In this document: piece by piece, positions 23,649 through 33,815 of the stretch
How the letters are laid out: every line of letters begins with the position of its first letter
Position numbering within the stretch: position 1 is the first letter of the stretch
Origin: an uncultured Lactobacillaceae bacterium
Lineage (GTDB): Bacteria > Bacillota > Bacilli > Lactobacillales > Lactobacillaceae
Length of the DNA: 64,000 bases
Reading direction: 5' to 3'
Assembly (NCBI GenBank): GCA_945273735.1
Contig: CALYPJ010000001.1
Coordinates: 86,453-150,452, forward strand
Made by a program: the position numbers and the translations under genes
Notes under the pieces: generated by a model
Database searches by the model: none
What the model was told of the DNA's origin: nothing
Seen by the model: the letters and a program-made list of their open reading frames with translations, nothing else

Positions 23649-25115
23649 TTGGAAAAAGAAAATAATGCTTTATTTATTATTTTTGGTGGTTCTGGCGATT
23701 TAGCTAAAAGGAAATTATATCCCGCCTTGTTTCGATTATTTTTAAGTGGATCATTAAAAACAAACTTTGCAGTAATCGGAACTTCTCGTCGAGAATGGCC
23801 AGATGATTATTACCAAAATATTGTATATATGGCAATTAAAAATGTTGGTAAAGCTGGCGATGATGTAAGACGTAAATTTATTAAGCATTTTTTTTATCAA
23901 GCAAATGATGTGACGGATCTTAATCATTTTCAAATTTTAAAGAAGCGATCACAATCTATTGCAGATAAATGGCAAATTACTGGAGCTTGGATTTATTATT
24001 TGGCAATGTCACCTAATTTCTTCGGTACTATAGCTGAAAATTTAGCAAAATCTAATTTTTTAGATTCTAATCATCCCAATCGTTTAGTAATCGAGAAACC
24101 TTTTGGTCATAGTTTATCTAGTGCTCAGAAATTAAATCGATCGATACAAAAGGCATTTTCTGAAAATGATATTTATCGAATTGACCATTATTTAGGTAAA
24201 GAAATTGTTCAAAATATATTGCCTTTGCGTTTTAGTAATCCCTTAATTAAAGGAATTTGGAATCAAAAATTTATTAGTAATTTTCAGATTACTCTTGCTG
24301 AGAGAGTAGGAGTTGAACAACGTGCAGGGTATTATGAAGAAGCTGGTGCTTTGCGAGATATGTTTCAAAATCATATTGCTCAGTTAATTTCACTTTTGAT
24401 TATGGATGAACCTGCAAGTTTACAGACAAAAGATTTAGTTCGAAGTAAAGCTCAAGCTTTATCGAATATTCAAGAATTAGATTATAAAAATATTTCTAAC
24501 AATTTTGTTCGTGGTCAATATACAGTTGGTTCTGGTTTTAAAGGTTATCGTGAAGAAGAAGGAGTAGCTGCTGATTCTCAAATTGAAACTTATGTAGCTG
24601 GAAAATTGAGTCCACTTGCCGGCCCTTTAAAGGGAGTTCCAATATATTTTCGTACTGGGAAACGTCTTAAGCAGAAGGTAACAAGGATTGATGTAGTTTT
24701 TAAAGAATCCACAAACAATATCTATCAAAGCAAGACAATATCAGATATTCCTAATGTTTTGACAATTTTAGTTGATCCTATATCAGGATTTAAGTTAAAT
24801 TATCAATCCAAAGCGATTGGTGATCGTCAAGATTTGCAAAAATTTTCTTTAAGGCGAGAATTTAATGTTACTGAACGTCAAAAAATGCCTGAAGCTTATC
24901 AACGTCTTTTTCATGATGTATTGAATGGAGATAAGACTAATTTTGTTCAGTGGAATCAATTGTGTGCTTCTTGGAGGATTACTGATCAAGTAATTGATTG
25001 TTGGAATAAGCAGCAAATACCTACTGATTTCTTTTATCCGGCTGGTTCAATGGGACCGAAAGCAGCAGATAGTTTGTTAGCTAAAGATCATCATTTTTGG
25101 GTTTTTCGTGGATAA
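23649..25115 (+). CDS. zwf: Glucose-6-phosphate 1-dehydrogenase
   Basis: FGGSGDLAKRKLYPALF, RIDHYLGKEIVQN; 488 aa. Confidence 0.96.
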   Translation: MEKENNALFIIFGGSGDLAKRKLYPALFRLFLSGSLKTNFAVIGTSRREWPDDYYQNIVYMAIKNVGKAGDDVRRKFIKHFFYQANDVTDLNHFQILKKRSQSIADKWQITGAWIYYLAMSPNFFGTIAENLAKSNFLDSNHPNRLVIEKPFGHSLSSAQKLNRSIQKAFSENDIYRIDHYLGKEIVQNILPLRFSNPLIKGIWNQKFISNFQITLAERVGVEQRAGYYEEAGALRDMFQNHIAQLISLLIMDEPASLQTKDLVRSKAQALSNIQELDYKNISNNFVRGQYTVGSGFKGYREEEGVAADSQIETYVAGKLSPLAGPLKGVPIYFRTGKRLKQKVTRIDVVFKESTNNIYQSKTISDIPNVLTILVDPISGFKLNYQSKAIGDRQDLQKFSLRREFNVTERQKMPEAYQRLFHDVLNGDKTNFVQWNQLCASWRITDQVIDCWNKQQIPTDFFYPAGSMGPKAADSLLAKDHHFWVFRG

Positions 25116-25136
25116 TAAATAGAAGAAGGTTTAGTA

Positions 25137-26087
25137 ATGAATGACCAAGTAGAACAAATTATTAAAGAGATTAAAGCACATTACAAAATCATTGTTTTAC
25201 GTCATCAATCACCAGATCCTGATGCTCTAGGATCACAGCTTGGATTAGCAAGTATCTTACATGCTTCTTTTCCAGCAAAAATAATTAAAGTTGGTGGAAA
25301 AAATAATGGTTCTTTGAGTTGGATAGGTAAAATGGATCAATTAACTGATGAGGATTTTAAAGATGCATTAGTTATTGTTACGGATACAGCAAATACACCC
25401 AGAATTGATGATCAGCGCTATAATTCAGGTCATAGTTTAATTAAAATTGATCATCATCCTGATGATGATCATTATGGATTTTTAAATTTCGTTTTTCCAA
25501 AATCTTCAAGTACCTGTGAAGTTTTATGGAATTTAGTCGAACAATCAAATGGACAGTTAAAGATTAACGATGATGCTGCTCGTTATTTATATATTGGTTT
25601 AGTTGGAGATACAGGTCGTTTTCTTTATTCAAATACTTCTGCTAACACTTTTAAAGTAGCTGCTGATTTATTAACGTATAAATTTAATGCCAATAAAATT
25701 TCAGAACGATTAAGTGAAATTACTTTAGCTCAGGGACGTTTACAAGGATATGTTTTAGATCATCTTACTATTAGTAAGAGTGGTGCAGCAATGGCGATTA
25801 TTTACTTAGACACATTAAGAGAATTTGGTTTAAATATGGATCAAGCCCATACAATTGTTGGAGTTCCAGGACTTTTGAATAATGTTAAAGCATGGGTCGT
25901 TTTTGTACAAAAACGTGATTTGAGTTTTAGAGTACATCTAAGGTCTAAGGAAGTTCCAATCAATGAAATTGCTAAAGAACATCATGGTGGAGGTCATAAT
26001 TTGGCTTCGGGTGCTGATGCTGAAGATGAACGTGAATTAGAAAAAATTTATAAAGAATTGGAAAGAGCGGTAGAAAGTTATAAATAA
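25137..26087 (+). CDS. nrnA: DHH/DHHA1 family phosphoesterase, NrnA-like (oligoribonuclease/pAp phosphatase)
   Basis: RHQSPDPDALGSQLGL, KIDHHPDDDHYG, C-terminal GGGHNLASGA. Confidence 0.9.
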   Translation: MNDQVEQIIKEIKAHYKIIVLRHQSPDPDALGSQLGLASILHASFPAKIIKVGGKNNGSLSWIGKMDQLTDEDFKDALVIVTDTANTPRIDDQRYNSGHSLIKIDHHPDDDHYGFLNFVFPKSSSTCEVLWNLVEQSNGQLKINDDAARYLYIGLVGDTGRFLYSNTSANTFKVAADLLTYKFNANKISERLSEITLAQGRLQGYVLDHLTISKSGAAMAIIYLDTLREFGLNMDQAHTIVGVPGLLNNVKAWVVFVQKRDLSFRVHLRSKEVPINEIAKEHHGGGHNLASGADAEDERELEKIYKELERAVESYK

Positions 26088-27381
26088 TAAAAATTCATTT
26101 GCTAATTTTAAATTTAAACCTGAATTATTAACTGTAATTACTAAATTAGGTTTTAAAAAGCCAACTAAAGTTCAAGAAAAAATTTTTTCAAGCGCTTTAA
26201 AAAGAGAAAACGTAATTGGTGTATCTGAAACGGGTAGTGGGAAAAGCCACGCCTTTTTATTGCCTATCTTTAATAATCTAAATTTAAATAAAAAAAAAAT
26301 TCAGGCAATAATTGTTTTACCTAGTCGGGAATTAGCTGAACAACTTTATCAGATGTCGCAAGAAATTAATAATTTTTTATCAGAATCCTTCAAGATTCAG
26401 CTCTTAATTGGTGGTAAAGATATAAAAGAATTACAAAAGAAAGTTTGTCATAATCAGCCGCAAATAATAGTAGGGACACCGGGAAGAATTGTCAGCCTTC
26501 TTTCAGAAATTAAAGCAAACATGGCTGATTTTGTAACTTTAGTTATTGATGAAGCAGATATGACTTTAGATTTAGGTAATGCTTCAGATTTACAGCTTAT
26601 TTTGGAAAGCATGCCAATACATTCTCAATTTATGTTTTTTTCGGCGACAATAAATGAACAGTTACAAGCATTAATTAAAAAATATTTACATAGTTCAATA
26701 ACCATTAAGCAAACTAATTCACATCAAATAATTAATAAAAATGTAACTAATTACTTGATTGATCCACATAATTTAAGTCATGAAGAGTTAATTTACCGTT
26801 TAATCACCCGACAACCGGAGTATTTGGTTTTTATTTTTGCTAACACTAAAAAACGTGTAGAAGAAATTTATCATTTTTTACATGATAAAGGCTTAAAAGT
26901 TGCTCAAATGCATGGAGATCTTCCAAGTCGTAGGCGTCATCAAGTTATGAAACGAATACTTAACTTAGACTTTAATTTTGTCGTTACTACTGATTTGGCT
27001 GCAAGAGGTATTGATATTCCGGGAATTTCTTTAGTAATTAATGACGATATTCCAAATAATTTAGAATACTTCGTTCATCGAGTTGGTCGAACTGCTAGAA
27101 TGGGGAACAAAGGTTTAGCAATTACGGTAATTAGTCGACATGATCAAAAAGTTCAAAAATTACAAGAAAAAGGAATTAAATTTCAGGAAGTACGTTTATT
27201 TAATGGGCAATTTCAAAAAATTGCATTACGTAAAAAGCGACAAGAACGTCAAAAAAATTATTATTCAAAACAGCAAAGTATGGTGGTTATCCCCAAACGG
27301 ATGAAGAAAGTAAAACCTGGGTATAAACGGCGCATTAAATCTTTTAAAAAAAGACAAATTAATAGGAAGCTGAAAAAATGA
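26080..27381 (+). CDS. DEAD-box RNA helicase (CshB-like); the supplied ORF starts internally at 26260
   Basis: Frame extends upstream of 26260: NSFANFKFKPELLTVITKLGFKKPTKVQEKIF...VIGVSETGSGKSHAFLLPIF with Q motif and Walker A; DEAD box is DEAD in VIDEADMTLDL. No ATG/GTG/TTG between stop 26071-26073 and 26260; start placed at ATA 26080 as best guess. Confidence 0.8.
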   Translation: MNNKNSFANFKFKPELLTVITKLGFKKPTKVQEKIFSSALKRENVIGVSETGSGKSHAFLLPIFNNLNLNKKKIQAIIVLPSRELAEQLYQMSQEINNFLSESFKIQLLIGGKDIKELQKKVCHNQPQIIVGTPGRIVSLLSEIKANMADFVTLVIDEADMTLDLGNASDLQLILESMPIHSQFMFFSATINEQLQALIKKYLHSSITIKQTNSHQIINKNVTNYLIDPHNLSHEELIYRLITRQPEYLVFIFANTKKRVEEIYHFLHDKGLKVAQMHGDLPSRRRHQVMKRILNLDFNFVVTTDLAARGIDIPGISLVINDDIPNNLEYFVHRVGRTARMGNKGLAITVISRHDQKVQKLQEKGIKFQEVRLFNGQFQKIALRKKRQERQKNYYSKQQSMVVIPKRMKKVKPGYKRRIKSFKKRQINRKLKK

Positions 27382-28349
27382 CAAAAGAAAGGGATCTACT
27401 TAATGCAAATGGTTGGAATAGCCTTGATTTGAATCGACAAAAAAAAGTTTTGCAACAAATTCTTCGCTATTTTGTAAGTCCTTTAAGCGAAGTTCAAAAT
27501 TTAGAAGTAGTAGAACATCGCTTTAAAAATGAATTATATCAAATTTGGCAAGTTGTTATTGATGGATTACGCTATATTTTTATTCCCGGTAAAGAACATT
27601 TCCAAACTTCATATAATTGGGAATATTTTGTCAAAATGAATCAGCTACTTTTTAACCATAATAAAAAAAAAGAATTGGCTGAAGCTAATAATTTTTTTAA
27701 GTATGCTAAAAATTATACGATTAATAACCATGTTAAAAAAAGAATTGATCCATTTTTAGTATCAATAAAAGCAATTCCAATTGAAGGAATACCAGTAGGT
27801 TATTATAATTTATATGATGGGCGTCAAATTATACCCCAAAAATACTTGGATAAAAATGGACAAGAATTAAATAAATTATTTAAAACTCATAAATCTACTA
27901 ACCATTTCATGTTAATGGAAAATTCATTAGAAAAAGAAGCTATGATCTTGCAAAAAAGCTTAACGTTACCAGGCCAACTAATGGAAAAATTTTCTAAAAA
28001 AGGTGTAAATTTTATTAGTGCGGATGAATATTATTATTTAAAAGGTAGTTCTAAAGCAACCTTCTTTCCTTGGGGTGATAGTTTAAATCCTCATGATATT
28101 GACCGTTTGTTTTATCTACCCAACCTTTTTGGTTTAAAAATTGAAAAAAATGATAATCGCTATTTGATTACTGATAATCCATTTCGATATTTAGAAGGAC
28201 CAGTGCTTTCTGAAGGCATTTTGACTAAATATTTAAAATATGCAAGTTTTTTTGATAGTGGTTTTATTCCGGATTTTGATTATTTTAAAAAACCCATTTC
28301 TCAATGGCAAATGGAATATCGTCCAGTCATTAGAATAAAAATTGATTAG
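27378..28349 (+). CDS. Uncharacterised protein with divergent FGE/sulfatase-modifying-factor-like motifs
   Basis: Overlaps the helicase stop (ATGA); contains NFISADEYYYLKGSSKATFFPWGDSL...LPNLFGLKI resembling RLPTEAEWEYAARGG..YPWGDE...PNAFGLYDM. Confidence 0.6.
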   Translation: MTKERDLLNANGWNSLDLNRQKKVLQQILRYFVSPLSEVQNLEVVEHRFKNELYQIWQVVIDGLRYIFIPGKEHFQTSYNWEYFVKMNQLLFNHNKKKELAEANNFFKYAKNYTINNHVKKRIDPFLVSIKAIPIEGIPVGYYNLYDGRQIIPQKYLDKNGQELNKLFKTHKSTNHFMLMENSLEKEAMILQKSLTLPGQLMEKFSKKGVNFISADEYYYLKGSSKATFFPWGDSLNPHDIDRLFYLPNLFGLKIEKNDNRYLITDNPFRYLEGPVLSEGILTKYLKYASFFDSGFIPDFDYFKKPISQWQMEYRPVIRIKID

Positions 28350-28363
28350 GTAAGAGGTAAATT

Positions 28364-31006
28364 TTGAAAAATTTGACAAGTACACAAGTCCGAAAAATGT
28401 TCTTAGATTTTTTTAAGTCTAAAGGTCATGAGATTGAACCTAGTTCTTCTTTGATTCCTAGAGATGATCCTTCTTTACTTTGGATTAACTCTGGAGTTGC
28501 TACAATGAAGAAATATTTTGATGGTAGTATTGTTCCATTAAACCCACGAATGGCTAGTTCACAAAAAAGTATACGAACAAATGACATTGAAAATGTTGGT
28601 AAAACTGCTCGGCACTTAACTTTTTTTGAAATGTTAGGAAACTTTTCAGTTGGTGACTATTTCAAAAAAGAAGCAATTTCTTGGGCTTGGGAGCTCTTGA
28701 CTAGTCAACAATGGTTCGCATTTGATCCTCAAAAACTATATGTTACGGTTTATCCAAAAGATCATGATACTCGTAGCTTGTGGGAAAAAAATGGAGTAAA
28801 AGTTGATCACATTTATTTAAATGATGATAATTTTTGGGATATCGGTGGAGGACCTTCTGGCCCGGATACTGAAATTTTTTATGATCGAGGTCAAGAATTT
28901 AATGATGTAAGCGAAGATGATCCTGAAAATTATCCAGGTGGTGAAAACGCCCGATATTTAGAAATATGGAATATTGTTTTTTCTGAGTTTAATCATTTAC
29001 CAGACGGTTCTTATGTTGAACAGCCACACAAAAATATTGATACTGGGATGGGATTAGAACGAGTAGTTTCAGTATTTCAAAATGCTCCAACCAATTATGA
29101 AACAGATTTATTTTTGCCAATCATTCATCAAATTGAAAAATATACTGTAAAGAAGTACGGTGATGCTAAACAAAGTGATAGTGCTTTTAAAATAATTGCA
29201 GATCATGTTCGTACATTAACTTTCGCAATTAGTGATGGAGCTATACCGTCAAATTCAGGGAGAGGGTATGTTTTAAGACGTTTATTACGCCGAGCAGTAC
29301 TAAATGGTCATCGGTTAGGAATTAAAACACACTTTTTAGCAAATTTAGTACCAATAGTTGCAAATAATATGAAGGGATACTATCCTGAATTGAGTCAGAA
29401 TCAGTCTAAAATTCAAACTGTTGTTAATCAAGAGGAAGCAAAATTTTCGGCCACTTTAAATGAAGGTTTGAAACTTTTAAATTCGGTTATCTATTCTTCA
29501 AAGGTTCAAAATAAAAAAATTATTTCAGGTGTAGATGTTTTCAAATTGTTTGATACTTATGGCTTTCCTGTTGAATTGACAGCAGAGTATGCTGGAGAAC
29601 AAGGTATTAAAATTGACCAAAATGGTTATAAACAAGAAATGGCTAAACAAAAGTTGCGGGCTCGTAAAGCACGAGGGACTCAGGTATCTATGGGTAGTCA
29701 AAATAAAAATCTTTTAGATTACCAAAAACCAAGTGTTTATTTAGGGTATACGCAATTGGATGTTGCTAGCTGTAAGTTAGAGCTTTTATTAAGTAATAAT
29801 AAAAAAGCTAATTTTGTTAAAGATGGTTCAGCAATCGCTATTTTTGATAAAACACCTTTTTACGGTGAGCGTGGAGGACAAGTTGGTGATACCGGATGGA
29901 TTTATGATCAAGATCAAAAGCTTATTGCTAAAGTCACAGATACCAAACATGCTCCAAATGACCAAAATATGCACTTTTTAAAAGTATTTGAAACCATTAA
30001 AGTTGGTGAAAGTTACCATTTAAAAGTTGATGCAGTTCGTAATGAAAGAATCAAACGTAATCATACCGCTACTCATTTATTAGATGAGGCTCTGAGGGAT
30101 GTTTTAGGAGAGAGTAGCCATCAAGCTGGTTCTTTGGTTGCACCTGATTATCTTAGATTTGATTTTACTAGTGATAATAAGCTTAATGATGAACAATTAA
30201 TTCAAGTTGAAAAAATTGTTAACGAAAAAATTTTTGCTAATTTACCTGTTACTAAAGAAGAAATGTCTTATCAAAAAGCAATTGATCAAGGCGCTGTGGC
30301 ACTTTTCTCAGAAAAGTACGGTAATGTTGTACGAGTTGTAAAGATTGGCAGTTATTCTACTCAACTTTGTGGTGGAGATCATGTTGACCATACATCGGAA
30401 ATAGGAATGTTTAAAATTATTGAATCAACTGGAATTGGATCCGGTGTTAGAAGAATTGTTGCTTTAACAGGTGACTGTCTTTATGAAAGCTTACTTACTC
30501 AAGATGAGCAAGTTCACCATTTGCTTAAAGAAATAGGTGTTTCAAAAGTAGCAGATGGTATAGAAAAAGTACAAAATTTAAGTCAGCATCTTAAGAAAAC
30601 TGAAAAAGAGTTGGCAAGCATTGAAGAACAATTAGCTATTAAAGAAGCACAAAGTCTTTTTAAGAATGTTCAAAAAGTGGGAAATATTTCTTATATTGCA
30701 GGCGTTTTACCAGGTTTAAGTACAAAAGAATTACGTGAGGTTTCTGACCAATGGCGTAATCAAAAAATCTCAGACCTTTTAATTTTAGCTAGCAATAAAA
30801 ATGGTAAAGCTGCTTTCTTAGTTGCTTTTGCTAAAGATAAAGCAACTAAGACATTTAATTCAAAAGAATTAATTAATAAATTTGCTCAAATTTTTGATGG
30901 TCATGGTGGAGGCAATATGTTATTAGCGGTTGCTGGAGGTAAAGCTTCTTCTAAAATCAAAGATGCAATAGAACAAGTTTCAAAAATTATTGCAAATTTT
31001 AATTAA
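28364..31006 (+). CDS. alaS: Alanyl-tRNA synthetase
   Basis: 880 aa; SSLIPRDDPSLLWINSGVATMKKYFDG, RNHTATHLLDEALR, GGGNMLLAVAGGK; TTG start. Confidence 0.97.
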   Translation: MKNLTSTQVRKMFLDFFKSKGHEIEPSSSLIPRDDPSLLWINSGVATMKKYFDGSIVPLNPRMASSQKSIRTNDIENVGKTARHLTFFEMLGNFSVGDYFKKEAISWAWELLTSQQWFAFDPQKLYVTVYPKDHDTRSLWEKNGVKVDHIYLNDDNFWDIGGGPSGPDTEIFYDRGQEFNDVSEDDPENYPGGENARYLEIWNIVFSEFNHLPDGSYVEQPHKNIDTGMGLERVVSVFQNAPTNYETDLFLPIIHQIEKYTVKKYGDAKQSDSAFKIIADHVRTLTFAISDGAIPSNSGRGYVLRRLLRRAVLNGHRLGIKTHFLANLVPIVANNMKGYYPELSQNQSKIQTVVNQEEAKFSATLNEGLKLLNSVIYSSKVQNKKIISGVDVFKLFDTYGFPVELTAEYAGEQGIKIDQNGYKQEMAKQKLRARKARGTQVSMGSQNKNLLDYQKPSVYLGYTQLDVASCKLELLLSNNKKANFVKDGSAIAIFDKTPFYGERGGQVGDTGWIYDQDQKLIAKVTDTKHAPNDQNMHFLKVFETIKVGESYHLKVDAVRNERIKRNHTATHLLDEALRDVLGESSHQAGSLVAPDYLRFDFTSDNKLNDEQLIQVEKIVNEKIFANLPVTKEEMSYQKAIDQGAVALFSEKYGNVVRVVKIGSYSTQLCGGDHVDHTSEIGMFKIIESTGIGSGVRRIVALTGDCLYESLLTQDEQVHHLLKEIGVSKVADGIEKVQNLSQHLKKTEKELASIEEQLAIKEAQSLFKNVQKVGNISYIAGVLPGLSTKELREVSDQWRNQKISDLLILASNKNGKAAFLVAFAKDKATKTFNSKELINKFAQIFDGHGGGNMLLAVAGGKASSKIKDAIEQVSKIIANFN

Positions 31007-31053
31007 ATGCATATAATCTTTGGGGTTAATTTTTAAAAAGAGAGGTAAATTTA

Positions 31054-33387
31054 TTGATCGATCTTGAAACCTGGTTAAAAAAAAATAATGCATTCATGGC
31101 TATATTGGGTTTCTATTTACGACGCCGTCCTTGGCGTTTTTGGATTTTAATACCAATACTTTGGTGGCGTTTGTTACTTTTAGTTAAATATTATACTGAG
31201 CCAATATACCAAGAAAAAGTTTGGAATTTGATTCTAAAAAGTCCTTTGTCAGTTAAAACATGGAAGAAAATGAGTCCGCACTACACTAGTGTTCTTCCTT
31301 TTTTTAATCCAGAAATAGTGATAGGGAGAATTCCAGAGAAATTACTGTCTATATTGGTTGGCCCTCAAATTAAAGTTAGTGGACTACCAATTGATCTGAA
31401 TGGCAAACCAATTGACAAAATTAATTCTTTGAATATAACTTTAGCGGAAATATCCACTCATCTACATGTGATTATCTCACCACATTTTTATCGAGCTTAC
31501 GGTCGAAAATTACTTAATAAACGTAAATCAATGATTTATTCAGGCGGTAGATTATATCATAATTATGCTAACTACCAGTTAAAATCTATATTAGTTAATT
31601 TACGGGACATTGTAATTTTAGGGGTTGCTGCTTTATTTATCACAATTATTGGAATAATGATCGGTACTAACCGTTTTAATTTACTAATGGCTCAAGATGT
31701 TATCAATAATACTAAATTGTTATTTTTCAATTGGTTACCCGTATGGCTTCTTTTTCTGATAGCATGGACTTTATTGGATAATGTTGGTTGGGCAATGATT
31801 TTGGGTAGCATTATTCCCCTTGCAATTGCTATCGTCAACTTCTTTATGTTTAAATATCGTAATTATCCGTTTTCATTTTCAGATATATTCTTAGCTAGTG
31901 AAGCAAAGAATATGGGTACACGATACAGTTATTTACTTCCTTATAAACATATATTAGCAATCTTTATTTTTATAGTATTTTCATTAATTATAGCAAAAGT
32001 TTTAAAAAGTGTAGATAATGGTAAAATTCGTCGAATAATTTTTGCTTTATTTTTGGGATTTACCGGCATTTTTACTTTAACTCATGTTTATCAAAACGAT
32101 AATTTTTATACTAATATAAAAAAAATAACTCATGGTAATATGTGGAGTTTTCCTAATCGATATGCCACAAACGGAATTTATTTTTCATTTTTGAATACAA
32201 CTAATAAGGGTGGTTTAGATAAACCAAAAGGTTACAACAAAGCAGAAGCTTTAGAAACTTTAAAGGAGTATTCTTATAAGAATATACCTAAAGATAAAAG
32301 AGTTAATTTTATTACTATCCAATTAGAGGCTTATAATGATTTTAGTAAATGGTCAAATATTCAAATAGATCCATCAGTTTATTCTGATTTAAATAAAATT
32401 AAAGAAAAGGGTATGTCGGGAAACTTGACGACGACAATTTTTGGCGGTGGTACAATTGACACTGAAAGAAAAATGCTAACAGGTTACCCGAGTATTGAAA
32501 CAATTAATCATCGGATGAACTCTTTTGTAGATTATTTTAATGAGCAAGATTATGACACCTTAGCACTTCATCCTGGATATGGTTGGTTTTATAATCGTCA
32601 AAATGTGGATTTATATTTAGGATTTAATAATTTTTTGTATAAAGAAAATTATTATGATAAAAATGTTGATGGAAATTTTATTGTTCCTGACAGTAAGGTT
32701 TTTCCTGATTTATTAAAACATTTTGAAAAAGTAACCAAAAAAGGCCATAAATTGTTTAATCAAACTGTAACTTACCAAAACCATGGACCTTATGCGACTA
32801 CATTTAATGGAAAACCTTTAGTTAAATGGCAAAAAGGGTATAATAAGCAAGATTATGCAATTATTAACAATTATTTAACTGGGATTAAAGAAACAAATCA
32901 AGCTTTATTAAAGTTAGTAGAAAGGCTGGATAAATCTAAAGAACCTGTTGTGTTAGCTTTTTGGGGTGATCACAATCCTTGGGGTGGTTCAAATAATAGT
33001 ACTTATAAAATGTTAGGAATTAATCTTAATTATCGCTCTAGTCAAGGATTCCATAATTATTTTGACACCCCTTATGTAATGTGGGCAAACTCTGCTGCTA
33101 AGAAAATGATGGAAACAGATTTTAATGGAATCGGTCCAAATATTTCTCCAATGTACATTTTGCCAACAATGTTTGAGCATATTGGTATTAAAGGAAGTTC
33201 CTATATGCAGATGTTATTAAAAATGAAAAATGATGTCCAAGTGTTTGGATATGAAGCTTATATTCATCAAGATAAGTTACTACGTAAATTACCAAGCTCT
33301 TTACAAAAAGAAGTAGATCAATTAGAAAAAGTAGTTTATTATTTGAAAACCAATCCAGTTAAAAGCCAAGAAAAATGGAGTAAATAA
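31054..33387 (+). CDS. LTA synthase family (phosphoglycerol transferase / sulfatase-fold) membrane protein with N-terminal extension
   Basis: TM segments then sulfatase-like domain: QLEAYNDFSKW, GGGTIDTERKMLTGYPS, FWGDHNPW; about 190 aa precede the main TM block. Confidence 0.85.
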   Translation: MIDLETWLKKNNAFMAILGFYLRRRPWRFWILIPILWWRLLLLVKYYTEPIYQEKVWNLILKSPLSVKTWKKMSPHYTSVLPFFNPEIVIGRIPEKLLSILVGPQIKVSGLPIDLNGKPIDKINSLNITLAEISTHLHVIISPHFYRAYGRKLLNKRKSMIYSGGRLYHNYANYQLKSILVNLRDIVILGVAALFITIIGIMIGTNRFNLLMAQDVINNTKLLFFNWLPVWLLFLIAWTLLDNVGWAMILGSIIPLAIAIVNFFMFKYRNYPFSFSDIFLASEAKNMGTRYSYLLPYKHILAIFIFIVFSLIIAKVLKSVDNGKIRRIIFALFLGFTGIFTLTHVYQNDNFYTNIKKITHGNMWSFPNRYATNGIYFSFLNTTNKGGLDKPKGYNKAEALETLKEYSYKNIPKDKRVNFITIQLEAYNDFSKWSNIQIDPSVYSDLNKIKEKGMSGNLTTTIFGGGTIDTERKMLTGYPSIETINHRMNSFVDYFNEQDYDTLALHPGYGWFYNRQNVDLYLGFNNFLYKENYYDKNVDGNFIVPDSKVFPDLLKHFEKVTKKGHKLFNQTVTYQNHGPYATTFNGKPLVKWQKGYNKQDYAIINNYLTGIKETNQALLKLVERLDKSKEPVVLAFWGDHNPWGGSNNSTYKMLGINLNYRSSQGFHNYFDTPYVMWANSAAKKMMETDFNGIGPNISPMYILPTMFEHIGIKGSSYMQMLLKMKNDVQVFGYEAYIHQDKLLRKLPSSLQKEVDQLEKVVYYLKTNPVKSQEKWSK

Positions 33388-33397
33388 TTTTATATAT

Positions 33398-33432
33398 TAA
33401 TCCCAATAATTAAATAATTTTGGGATTTTTAT
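33398..33432 (+). terminator. Rho-independent terminator
   Basis: aatcccaa ... ttttgggattttt. Confidence 0.7.
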
Positions 33433-33539
33433 TATGATAAATTTTCTTTAAAAAAGCTGAATCTTGTTTGTTTTAATTAATTAATGACAAAAAGTGGTAG
33501 GATAAATAGATACAGTTTTTCGGAAAGAGAAGTAAATTA

Positions 33540-33581
33540 ATGCTACCAATATTTTTGATTATTTGTAAGATGATTAATTAG
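33540..33581 (+). CDS. Possible 13-aa leader peptide upstream of the MFS transporter
   Basis: ATG CTA CCA ATA TTT TTG ATT ATT TGT AAG ATG ATT AAT TAG preceded by ggaaagag. Confidence 0.2.
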   Translation: MLPIFLIICKMIN

Positions 33582-33815
33582 TATAACAGTAATTCATGCT
33601 ACACAATAATTATTAAATTATTTGTCTACCAAATTAACATTAAAATATATTTTTTTATATTATGTAATTATTAGAATGATTATTGACTTTTGAATTTTTG
33701 ATATGTGATGCTAATGTAATTTTGTTGTAGTGCGGTAACTACGGAACTTTGATATCGTTAATTGTTATTCCAATTCTAATGACTGTAATTTAATTTATTA
33801 GATAGGAGTGAAAAT

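Noticed and set aside
25448-25471. 24-nt palindrome tgatcatcatc-ct-gatgatgatca inside nrnA
   Set aside because: It encodes the conserved DHHPDDDH region; repeated GAT and CAT codons are naturally complementary, so coding constraint explains it
33734-33742. ggtaactac shared between the MFS leader and the GntR operator
   Set aside because: Only a 9-mer, the right half-site (ACCA) is missing in the MFS leader; expected by chance
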